Below, one piece after another: positions 20,848 through 31,194 of a stretch of DNA of 64,000 bases; the stretch's first letter is position 1; every line of letters begins with the position of its first letter. A program made the translations under genes and the position numbers. The DNA comes from Trichaptum fuscoviolaceum. Taxonomy: Eukaryota; Basidiomycota; Agaricomycetes; Hymenochaetales; Trichaptaceae. Location of the stretch: the NCBI GenBank assembly GCA_910574455.1, contig CAJSYZ010000004.1, positions 2,791,528 through 2,855,527 on the forward strand, written 5' to 3'. The notes under the pieces are model-generated. The model made no database searches. It had not been told where the DNA came from and worked only from the letters and a program-made list of their open reading frames with translations.

Positions 20848-23800
20848 TTGACACACTCCGTGTCCTTCAGTGGAATGCTGCCCACTCATTAGCAGCAATT
20901 CATTCTCTTTTTCCTCTTCTTGCTGACAACCCCCGCCCCCCACACCTATTGCTTATCCAGGAACCGCCCTGGTACAAGATCGGTACCCAACCCTCATTGA
21001 CTAACCCAGATGGAGATGACGTCTTCAATGTCCCCTCTATTCCAGGTTACGTCCCCTGCCTCCCACCGGCCACCCGTCCGCGGGTGGTTACTTACGTCTC
21101 ACGGTCCCTTCCAACACACTCATGGTCTATTGTCGGTGCAGCGTCACATGGCACTGATGTCCTGACTATTGAGGTTCGCTCTACCCACACTGTCCGCCTC
21201 TGCAATTACTACGGCCAGCAGGCGCCAGAGAGGGTAGCCCCAACCCACACTTACCCAGGTGAGTCGTTTCTCTTCAGTCTCACCCCGGCAATAGCCGCTT
21301 CCCTAATGATCGCTGGCGACTTCAATCGCCGGCATCGTTCCTGGTCAGAGTTGCCATGTTCCAATGCCGAGTCAAACAGGGGGCAACCCTTGGATGACTT
21401 CTTCCGAGAGCATGGACATGAGCCTGCCCATCACCCAGATGTGGACACTCGTCCGGGTAAAGATGGGCCGCGTTGTCCGATCGATATGGTCTGGACTGCG
21501 CCCAATATCCCACCAGAGCAGGTGATGGACACATTCACCAGCTCCCACTCCGCTCTCTCAGACCACACCCTACTCACATGGGAGGTGCCAGTTGGACCGT
21601 TCGTCCACCTTCCACGGCCCCCCAGACTGTCTAATGATGACAGAGAGGCGTGGTGTGCTACTGCCTTCCCCTTGCTGCATGAGGCGTTTGCGCTTCCTGC
21701 GTCAGACAAGGCTGAACTAGATGCCAAAGCCAAAGCCATTCAATCTGCAATGGTGGCGGCGATGGAGTCAATGACCAAACCCAGAAAGCGCTCCAAGACA
21801 GAGGTCCCCTGGTGGTCCCCTGAGTGCTCATCCTCACTCGCGGCAATTAAGGACGCCCCTACCGCCCGTTTGCGCGCCGCTGCTAAACGCGCCTTCAAAG
21901 CCACCACCAGAGCAGCGCGTCGCGTGTTCTATGCAGAGCAGATGAAAGACGCCAATTCCACCAATATCTGGAGCTGGGCCAAGCGCGGCCTCGGTATCCG
22001 CCCTACTCCTGTGCCTTCGCTGAGGAAACCAGACGGCACCTTCACCACCACTGAGCAGGAGAAAGCTGAGTTGTTTCATTCATCTTACTTTCCTCCTCCC
22101 CCTCCACTTCCAGCAGCGGGCTTACGCCCGCTGCCCCCACCTTCTGCAGCGGCGCCTCCAATACTCATGAAAGAGCTTATGGACGCCCTGGCCGGCACTT
22201 CCAACTTGTCTGCTCCTGGCCCCTCGGGCGTTGGATAGCGTCCCCTCAAATGGGTGATTGGATCCTTCGCTAAGGAGGTGCTATCTTTGTTCAACGACTG
22301 TCTGCGCTTGGGCCACCACCCAGCGTGCTGGCGGATAACGAAGGTAGTAATGCTCAGGAAGCCAAACAAGAAGGACCAATTTTCTCCTCGGCCCTACAGA
22401 CCGATTACTCTTGAGGAGACCTTAGGGAAACTCCTTGAGAAGATCATTGCTAACCGTCTCCAGTTTCTGGCTAACACCCAGAACTGGCTTCCCCCAAACC
22501 AGTACGGCGGTCGTCAAGGACACTCTGTCTATGACGCCACCCAACGCCTTTTGCAGATTGTGGAGAAAGCCCAGTCGGAAGACAAAGTGTGTTCTGTCCT
22601 AGCGGTGGACATACAAGGCTTCTTTGACTTGGTCCATCCACAACATCTCCACCACCGGCTCTTGGAGTTAGGTTGTTCGCCAGACATGGCGGACTGGTGC
22701 CTTTCTTTCATGACCGGGCGGGAGGCTGCTATCTCTTTCGATGGCACCACACTCCCTAGTGTCCGTAAACCGGACTTTGGGACGCCTCAGGGCTCCCCAG
22801 TCTCACCCATTCTCTCCACTCTTTTTGCAGCTATTGCGATTCAGCGGTTCCACCACCCTGACTGCGAGCTCCTGGCATACGTCGACGACCACATGATTGC
22901 CATCACTGGCACATCAATCACCGCCAACTGCAGGAACTTAGTAGGCGCTTACCACCACCTCAACTCGAACTTCAACGACATCAATCTCAACATCGAGACC
23001 GCGAAGACCGAGCTCCCTCCATTTCCACCCCCCTGGGCGTCGCCAAAGATATCGCGGCTGGGACTCCCGGGGCGTCCAACTCGACGAGGACACTCTCATT
23101 AAGCCCTCCATCCCACTTCGGTGGTTGGGGATCTGGTGGGATCCGGCCTTGTCTTTCAAACCCCATGTTGAGCGCATGCGCTCCAAGGGCCTCTCCACAC
23201 TCGCTGCCATTCGCCTGCTCGCCAACACAGAGCGAGGCATGTCCGCCCTCAACCTTCGCCAGCTCTACTCAGCCTGCGTCAGAACAGTCCTCGCATGGGC
23301 TGCGCCGGTTTGGTACACTGGCACCCGCCAGAAGACCCTTGTGGCTCGTCTACAGGGCGTCCAAAACACCGCTTGCAGGTGGATCCTTGGTGTTTACCGA
23401 GGCGCTTCACCGCTAAGCACCAACTATCTTTGCTCTATGCCCCCGTTTCAGTTTTATTTCAATTATCTTAAAACTAATCATGCTCTTCGCCTTTGGCGCA
23501 CTCCTCATTCTGTAGGTAGACGTGCTATTCCTGCAGCACAAAAACCACGCCTGTACTCTTCTTCGCTTGCCGACCGTGTCCCGATTGCCCAACAGGTCCC
23601 TGCGTACACACACTCTCCCTGGGAGGATCCACTTGCTTTTGCTGGAGGACGCCTCAAGTTTGCCATCCCTGCCGGTCCCGTTGACACTGACACTCGCCAG
23701 GCGTTTGTCGCATCTGCCAACTCTCTGTGCACCACCACCTCCGTCCAGATCTTCACAGACGGCTCCAGACTCGAGCACAAGTCTGGCTCAGCAATTGTCG

Positions 23801-24852
23801 CTATGCGCGGTCACCATCGCTTGGGCTTCAGACACTGCGCTTCCCCCAAAATCGCCACTGCCACTGACGCTGAGATCTTCTCCCTTGCGTCTGCTCCAGC
23901 TTGGGCTGCCTCTCACTTTGGCCGCCATCTCCTGGAAGTGGAGTCCATCGTCTTCATGTCAGACTCGCTAACCGCCCTTCGCCTTGTCCGCGACTGGCCC
24001 TCAGCACCTGGCGCCCACCTTCTACTCGCTTGGAAAGCAGGCATCACCAACCTGCTGGACATTCACCCCAACCTCAACATCGAGTTTCACTGGTGCCCGG
24101 GTCACTCAGGCGTCCCAGGAAACAAGTGGGCTGATGAAGAGGCAAAGAAAGCCACAGAACTGCCACCCTCATCTTCCCTGCCTTCGATATCCGCCCTCCG
24201 TGAGCAGAACACCCTCAACGCCCAGAAGCAATGGGAGGACCACCTCGCCCACGCCACTGCCTCCACTGCCGATAAGTACTTGGCAATCACAGGCCCACCA
24301 AAATGTCGTCCGCGCGCACTCATGGAGATGTCGGACACCTACCCCCGCGCTGAGATTTCAGCAGTTGCTCAAGTTCTCTGCTGCGCTGGCCCCTTCGGGG
24401 CGTACTGGATGCGCATGAGCCCAGAATATAGGCGCAGAAACGGCCTGATCACCTACTGTCGCTGGCACAATCACCCCCCTTGGCCTGCCCAGACCGCCGC
24501 CCACATACTTGGTGGCTGCGAGACTTTCCGCCCTTGGATTGGTAAGGTCTGGCCTAAAGGCACCCCACTCCCAGCCCACCACACAGAGTGGGCAGACGAA
24601 CCCCTTATCGACGTGATTCGCAAGTGGCTTAAGTTCACTAGGCATCTCAACCGCCCCACTCAGCGCACCTCAGCTGCCATCCGCCTTGCATTTGCGATGA
24701 TGGAGCTAGATGGCCTCCCAACCGACCAGGACATGGACCTGACGACCCTTCGTGTGTACGTACGGCGCGCCCTTGGACCACGCACTCAGGACACGGACCC
24801 GGATCTTTATGATTTTAACGGTCACGTTTCAGACCCTCCTCTTGATCTTTGA
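20844..24852 (+). pseudogene. LINE L2 ORF2 (endonuclease-RT-RNase H), broken
   Basis: Encodes the integration machinery. The endonuclease domain (VLQWNAAHS, AGDFNRRHRSW, SDHTLLTWE) spans 20844-21600. An in-frame TAG at 22236-22238 lies in the linker to RT, and L1 has it too. The RT domain (GTPQGSPVSP, YVDDHM) spans about 22330-23100, where one extra C near 23011 relative to L1 shifts the frame. The last part reopens by 23125: thumb region, RNase H (FTDGSRLEHKSG, ATDAEIF, MSDSLTALRL, CPGHSGVPGNKWAD) and a C-terminal Cys/His cluster with HILGGC, ending at TGA 24850-24852. Dead as a full protein; shows family architecture well. Confidence 0.9.
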
Positions 24853-25187
24853 TGCAACTTACTTCTTTTATGTACGAGGCACCAGCAATCCCAGACAGAA
24901 CGGTGCTTTACCCAGGTTAACGCCCAGGTACTGTGCCCGGACGCGCCCTCTTTTCTAAACTTCGTCTGTGCTTGTAGTGTAGGTTCACCTGCGCCTTGAC
25001 ATGGGCGTGGTGATATGTAAACCAATCTCTCCTCTTCCTTTTCCCTTCTTTAATAGGCGGTGCGCCCACTTAGCCGCCACCTTCGGTGGCGGGCACCTCC
25101 CGCCCAGTTTCGTAGTTTACCTCGATGACGGGCGCCTCCGTTGTAGATAGGTCATGTACTTAGCTATGCTGCAGGAATAATAAAGCC
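24853..25187 (+). other. LINE L2 3' UTR with stem-loop
   Basis: Non-coding tail ending AATAATAAAGCC before the A run. A perfect 8-bp stem CCGCCACC/GGTGGCGG with loop TTC lies at 25074-25092. Such 3' stem-loops are recognised by the RT of some LINEs (family knowledge); its role here is inference. Confidence 0.7.

Positions 25188-25214
<27 letters not shown>
25188..25214 (+). repeat. LINE L2 poly(A) tail
   Basis: 27 consecutive A bases, marking the 3' end of a target-primed reverse transcript. The next base is inside the ORF2 sequence of L3 on the opposite strand. Confidence 0.95.
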
Positions 25215-25218
<4 letters not shown>

Positions 25219-25390
25219 ATGGCTTTGGCTTTGGCATCTAGTTCAGCCTTGTCTGACGCAGGAAGCGCGAACGCCTCATGCAGCAAGGGAAAGGCAGTAG
25301 CACACCACGCCTCTCTGTCATCATTAGACAGTCTGGGGGGCCGTGGAAGGTGGACGAACGGTCCAACTGGCACCTCCCATGTGAGTAGGG
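25215..25390 (-). pseudogene. LINE L3 ORF2 fragment, downstream side of copia B1
   Basis: The minus strand encodes the post-endonuclease segment (PVGPFVHLPRPPRLSNDD) up to KAKAIQ, where it abuts the poly(A) of L2. Joins to 31195 across copia B1, with TAGGG duplicated (25386-25390 and 31195-31199). Confidence 0.9.
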
Positions 25391-25652
25391 TGTTGAAGTG
25401 ACTTATTCCTCTCTATTTATCTCTTCTTATTGTTCTTTACATTTATTCATTACTTCATTCACGGACTCTTAGTACACTAGCGTGGGAACATTTAACCCCC
25501 TAAGAAAGTAACATATATACTGCAGTGATACGTCCCTGTGCACCTTTAGCACTTACACTATCACTGCAGGTATGTAATTATTATATGTTAGATTTAGAAT
25601 ACAGCACTTACACTATCACTGCAGACTCTGTCTTGGAAGTGTGCCGTTTACA
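25391..25652 (+). repeat. Copia B1 5' LTR with hairpin and intron-like duplication
   Basis: A 22-bp direct repeat with 55-bp period at 25548-25569 and 25603-25624. The first copy is followed by GTATGT, the second ends ATCACTGCAG, outlining a 55-nt potential intron 25570-25624. The upstream arm CTGCAGTGATA (25520-25530) is the exact reverse complement of TATCACTGCAG found in both repeat copies. Confidence 0.9.
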
Positions 25653-27132
25653 GGTTATGAGCCTTGGGCAGTAGCCCAAGTGAAAACTTCAACAACACCC
25701 CTTCTCAACCTCCTCAGCAATCCTCCCACCGCTTTTGGACGCTTTTCCGACACATCCACTGATCGGATTTCGCTCTAATTTGGAGGATACATTGTTGGAA
25801 CTGGAAGGATTGGTTGTACGAAGTTTCAGGGCTATCGGTGTAGTTCTTGCCGTTCTACATCACTTTTAGTGCTCACCATATTGGCATTGAGTCTCCCCCT
25901 CATTCTTCAACATCCGTCGATTCGTTCGCGCTCTCCTTGCGCACACACGTCGTTCTACACTAGGACACACACCTCACGAAGTTTCGAACGTGTTGGAGAA
26001 GATTTGGGGCTTCTAGACTGTTATCAGTGTCAGACCTCACCCTCATCATCCATTTTCGCCCCTCTTCGACGATTGCCGAACAACCACTGGGCCGATCTCT
26101 GCGCGCAGACCACCATTCTCTTCTGCTCGACGCACCCTTTCCATACGTGCAACAATCGCGCCGATCCGTTGAGTTTTGAGCTCACAGCGGCCTTGTTGGT
26201 TCGACATCTCCACCACTACACTTTCCCCTTGTGGCCGAAAACATCGCCCATAACTCGGGCTTGATTCAAGCCTTCACCAAACCGAGACCACCCTCATCTT
26301 CGTCTTCTCGAGGGCTTTCCTATCGCCCAACTCTCGCTCGATTCGGCGCAAAACTCATCAATCGCCGGCACTATCTTCGGGACAGCTAGGGTAGCAGTAA
26401 CAGTTGATAGCTCGCCGCCTGCACTCCCCATTTGGGCTGCACTTTCATCTGCTGCTTGCTTACTCTGGTTATTCCTGGGGCTCGCCCATATCTCCGCATC
26501 CACGGAGGCGATTCGCTCGCGCATAGCACCGTTGTGCTCAGCGCTTTGAGCCCATACAGGACGTGCATAGCGCGTTCCTTGTTTCCCATCGCACGCGACA
26601 GTGTGTCACGTCTTGCAATCAGTGCAAGCACTGGTGTGGTATTGTTTCTGCATTTCAAGGGTTATTTCCCTGCCTGCTTCACATTCCTACGACTGCAAAA
26701 GCTCGCCCCCCGGCCTTTGTTCGCCGGTTGTGACTTGTTCACTTAAGCTTAGAGCCTCTTTGCATCAGCGGTGCCTGCGGGGTCTTTCATTAGACCGACA
26801 GACCAGCACTGTCTAGCGGACACTGTGACTGCATTACTCCTCTACACAAAGAAGCACCTGTCCAGGGCGGCCCCCATACTGTACCCTGTCATATCTCACG
26901 CACGTGAACTCACCCCAGGGGATCCGTGCAAGTGAGCCTTCGTCCACGTGAAGGCTCATTGAGTTTGACGGCTCTCACTGTGTGTGGATAGTAGTGCAGC
27001 AGCATTGCACATCCATCGCCTTGATACTGCCTCCAATACACAGCCATCTTCTATCTGCACTGTGCAGACAGACCACTGCTCCGTCCTCAACCCTATCCTA
27101 TTCCTTTGCTCACTCCACTGCACGCTCACACA
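25653..27132 (+). other. Copia B1 primer-binding site and long leader without Gag
   Basis: GGTTATGAGCC (25653-25663) matches the initiator tRNA anticodon arm. It is followed by a perfect 7-bp hairpin CTTGGGC/GCCCAAG with loop AGTA (about 25664-25681). The remaining 1.45 kb holds no Gag/UBN2-like frame, unlike family A, only short frames on both strands, all conserved in B2 and B3. Confidence 0.75.
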
Positions 27133-30100
27133 ATGACTATGCACAACAACTCTAAGTCAGCCTCGCGCCGCCGTAAGCTCAAGTGCACCTTCTGCACCTG
27201 CCTTGGTCACCATTACACCAAGTGCTACAAGCGCCAAGATGCCCTTGCAGACATCATTGCTCGTGATAGCCTTACTGCTGTTGGTAGCAAAGACAAGGAT
27301 ATGGGAACTGCTGCTGCTAAAGCAAAGGATCCCGAGATCTCATTCTCGGAAGGCATAAATCACATGCAGGATACAACTGCCTTCGACTCTGCTCTCTCCA
27401 TGACTGCGTCCACCAAGTGGATCGTTGACACAGGCGCCACCAGCCACATGACACCCCATCGAGACTGGTTTACTGAATATCAGCCATACCGCACGTCAAT
27501 CCGCCTTGCTGACAACCATATTGTCTACTCTGCAGGCGTTGGCACAGTTACCTTTCAGCCCATCATTGATGGCAAACCAACACGGGAGTTAGCATTCTCT
27601 CGAGTGCTTCATGTGCCTGACCTACAGAACAATCTCTTGTCGGCCCTGTTCCTCTCTCGCTCCAAGCAATTCACCATCATCATCAACAACCACTCCATAC
27701 TCTTCCAGCGCAACAAACAGACACTCTTCACCGCAACGGTCAATCACAATCACACTGCCACTCTCAATGGCCATGTTATTATACCGTCTTCTGCGCTTGC
27801 GACCTTTACTCAGTCTTACCCCATTGACTGGACACTGTGGCACCGGCGCCTTGCACATCTAAACCATGCAGATGTGCAGCGCCTATACAATGAGCACCTT
27901 GTGAGAGGCATGGTTGTCAAATCAAAGGCATTACCAGATGCAATATGCGAACCCTGTCTTGCGGGCAAACTTCATCGGGCCAAAGTGCCTAAGAAAGCCA
28001 ACACTCGGGCCACTGCGGTTTTGCAGTTAGTGCACTCTGATGTGCATGGCCCCCTCCGCACTCAGTCAAGACATGGGTATAAATACTGGATCACCTTTAT
28101 TGATGATTACAGTCGCGCCTGGGTTGTACTTCCGCTGAAGAAGAAGAGTGAAGCGTTTGGCGCGTTTCAGAAGTTTATGGCATATGCAGAGAACCAGACT
28201 GGCGTCCGCATAAAAAGCCATACGCGATGACAAAGGAGGCGAATACATGCCTAAAGCATGGGATGAACTATGCCTTAAGAAAGGCATCCAGCGACAACAC
28301 ACTGTGCGCAACGAGCCTCACCAAAACGGTGTTGCTGAGCGCGCTAACCGCACCATCTCGGAGGGCATCACTGCCATGCTCAATGAGGCGCGTCTCCCTC
28401 CCACATTCTGGTGGGATGCAGTGTCCACCTTTGTCCATACACGGAACCGTTCTCCCACATCTGCTAATGTCAACTTTGCTACTCCGCTCTCTCTCTGGCA
28501 AAAATCTAAGCCAGATGTCACTCATCTTCGCGTCTTTGGATGTACTGCATATGTGAATCTGCAGAAGGATCAGCGCAAGCAACTGGAGCCACACTATAGC
28601 AAGTGCATCTTTATTGGCTACCCCGCTGAGTACAAAGGCTGGCTATTCTGGAATCCTGTCACTCAGAAGGAAATCATCAGCGACTCTGCTGTCTTTGATG
28701 AAAGTAAATTCCCTGGCAACTCAAAAACGCCAGTTGATCTGAGGCTTGAAGCGGATGACCTAGATCAGGGGGGGCTACAACACTTCATCGTTGATGACTC
28801 CGATGATGAGTCCGATGATCTACCTCCTCCGCGTCAGCCACCTCCAGACAATGACAGTGATGACAATGACATACCACCTCGTCAACCAACTCCAGACATA
28901 CCAGAGCCACCTCCTGCTGCACCTGATCCGCCTGCACATAAACCGCCATCTCCTCCACCAGCACCTCGCATCAAGCGTGAATCCACTCCTCCTGCCTCTC
29001 CTACACCAAAGCGCGCCAGGCCAAGCATACCATGGCCTAAAATGCCACATACTCTCACTCCGCGTCCTTACTTCACCAGACGCGACGCTCTCATCAACCC
29101 ACTCATGGACTATCCAGGCAGACGCATACCACGCCCTGCTGAACCGCCAGCCAGACATTCTGAGGAACCACCAGTTGGGCAATCTCAGTCACCTGAACCA
29201 TCCTCAGATGATCCATTGGATTTCACCCATGGATATGATGATGACACAATGTCAGTTGATGATGAGGAGCTGCTGCTTACGTTTGAAGAGGCGTTTGAGC
29301 ACATGCTAGAGACATCTGAGAATGCACTTGCGGCTAATAGCGGAGAACCACTTCAGTGGAAAGATATCAAAGGCAGACATGATGCGCATGATTGGGAGCA
29401 AGCAGCGGCAGAGGAGTTCATGAGTCTCATTGAGAATGGGACATTTGAGCCGGTTAGACTGCCAGAAGGAAGGAAGGCCATTGGAAACCGCTGGGTGTTT
29501 AAGCTGAAGAGAAAGGCTGATGGATCTGTTGACCGGTACAAAGCGCGACTTGTTGCTAAGGGATTCTCCCAACGTCCGGGACTTGAATTCTCTCAAGTGT
29601 TTGCGCCTACAGCCAAGTGGGCAGCACTGCGCGCTATCCTGGCGCTTGCAGCAATTGAGAACCTTGAGTTGTACAGTCTTGACATCTCAACTGCGTTTCT
29701 CAATGGCGAAATGGACCATGATGTCTACATGCAACAACCGGAAGGATTCAAGGAGCACTTTGGGCGTGGCTATGTGCTGAAGCTTGTCAAGTCTCTCTAT
29801 GGCTTAAAGCAGGCTGGCAGACAGTGGCACAAGAAACTCAACTCTGTGCTACAAGGCATGTCATTTGCGCTTGTCAGATGTGACCACAGTATTTGGGTCT
29901 ACAAGCGGGGTGATGTGCGCATCATCATACCCGTCTATGTGGATGACATGACCATTGCCTGCAAGCTAAGGACAACTATGAGTTTGTCAAAGATGAGCTA
30001 GCCAAGCACTTCAAGCTGCATGACCTGGGACCAACTTCATTCCTACTGGGCGTTCACATTCAGAGAAACCGGAAAACACGTACTCTCACCATTTCTCAGC

Positions 30101-30909
30101 GCCAGTATATCATTGACATTCTGGAGCGCTTCAACCTTGGTTCATGCAGCACGGTCACCACTCCTCTACCAGAAGGCCTTAAGCTCAGCAAGGACATGGA
30201 GCCCAAGACTAAGAAAGAACTTGCGGAAATGCAAAATATTCCCTACAGTCAACTAGTTGGCGCCCTCATGTATCTAGCCACAGCAACCCGGCCTGATATT
30301 GCCTATGCAGTTGGTGTCCTTGCTCGCTACATGTCTAATCCTGGCATGGCCCACTGGAAAGCAGCTAAACACCTATGCCGGTATCTCCAGGGGACTAAGG
30401 ACATGCGAATCACATATGCGCCTGATCCAAATGCTGATGAGCTGTTTACTACATACTCTGATGCAGATCATGGCGGCAATGTTGACAATGGCAGGTCCAC
30501 CTCTGGGATGGTTGTGAAGATGGGAACTGGTGCAATTAGCTGGGCAAGCAAATTGCAAGGCATTGTTACGCTTTCTACTACAGAAGCAGAGTTTGTCTCA
30601 GCTTGTTCAGCAGGACAAGAGATTCTCTGGCTTCGCAACTTGTTTTCTGAATTTGGCTATACTTTTGATTCACCTTCTACACTCTATGTTGACAACCAAT
30701 CTGCCATTGCTGTTGCTAATAATCCAGAGCACCATGGCCGGATGAAGCATCTTGATCTTCGCTACTACTGGCTTAGAGATGCGGTTGAATATGGATATAT
30801 TTCTATTGTTTATCTTTCTACTGCTGACATGCCTGCTGACATTATGACCAAAGCTCTTGGGCGGGTCAAAGTGCAGACTATGTGCAGTTTACTTGGACTT
30901 CAAAAATAG
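27133..30909 (+). pseudogene. Copia B1 pol (zinc knuckle-PR-IN-RT-RH), two frameshifts
   Basis: Same product as B2 39454-43230. An extra A in the run near 28213 shifts the frame inside integrase (before the second catalytic Asp), and a missing A near 29970 shifts it just after the RT YVDD box. The three open pieces are 27133-28230, 28247-30001 and 30196-30909. All domain motifs remain readable, so the lesions are young. Confidence 0.93.
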
Positions 30910-30932
30910 AGATGACTTCGGTCAGGGGGGAG

Positions 30933-31194
30933 TGTTGAAGTGACTTATTCCTCTCTATTTATCTCTTCTTATTGTTCTTTACATTTATTCATTACTTCAT
31001 TCACGGACTCTTAGTACACTAGCGTGGGAACATTTAACCCCCTAAGAAAGTAACATATATACTGCAGTGATACGTCCCTGTGCACCTTTAGCACTTACAC
31101 TATCACTGCAGGTATGTAATTATTATATGTTAGATTTAGAATACAGCACTTACACTATCACTGCAGACTCTGTCTTGGAAGTGTGCCGTTTACA
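30933..31194 (+). repeat. Copia B1 3' LTR
   Basis: 262 bp, same as 25391-25652. Preceded by the polypurine tract CAGGGGGGAG (30923-30932). Confidence 0.95.

Larger units (their letters stand above)
18819..25214 (+). mobile_element. Tad/L1-like LINE copy L2, near full length with poly(A)
   Basis: Most complete copy of the family: short 5' UTR (about 18819-18886), ORF1, ORF2 with endonuclease, RT, RNase H, a 335-bp 3' UTR and a 27-A tail. No target-site duplication was found. The left flank is the 5' end of L1 in opposite orientation; the right flank is the interior of L3. The exact 5' end is approximate (within about 10 bp). Confidence 0.9.
25391..31194 (+). mobile_element. Ty1/copia LTR retrotransposon, family B copy B1 (defective pol)
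   Basis: 262-bp LTRs at 25391-25652 and 30933-31194, which I read as identical, start TGTTGAAG and end TTTACA. Target duplication TAGGG within LINE L3. It is nearly identical to B2 but pol has two single-base changes that break the frame. Recent insertion. Confidence 0.96.

Noticed and set aside
25869..26264. 131-codon plus-strand frame in the copia B leader as a candidate Gag
   Set aside because: Composition is not Gag-like, no UBN2-type motif, and the frame is shortened in B3 by a single-base change.
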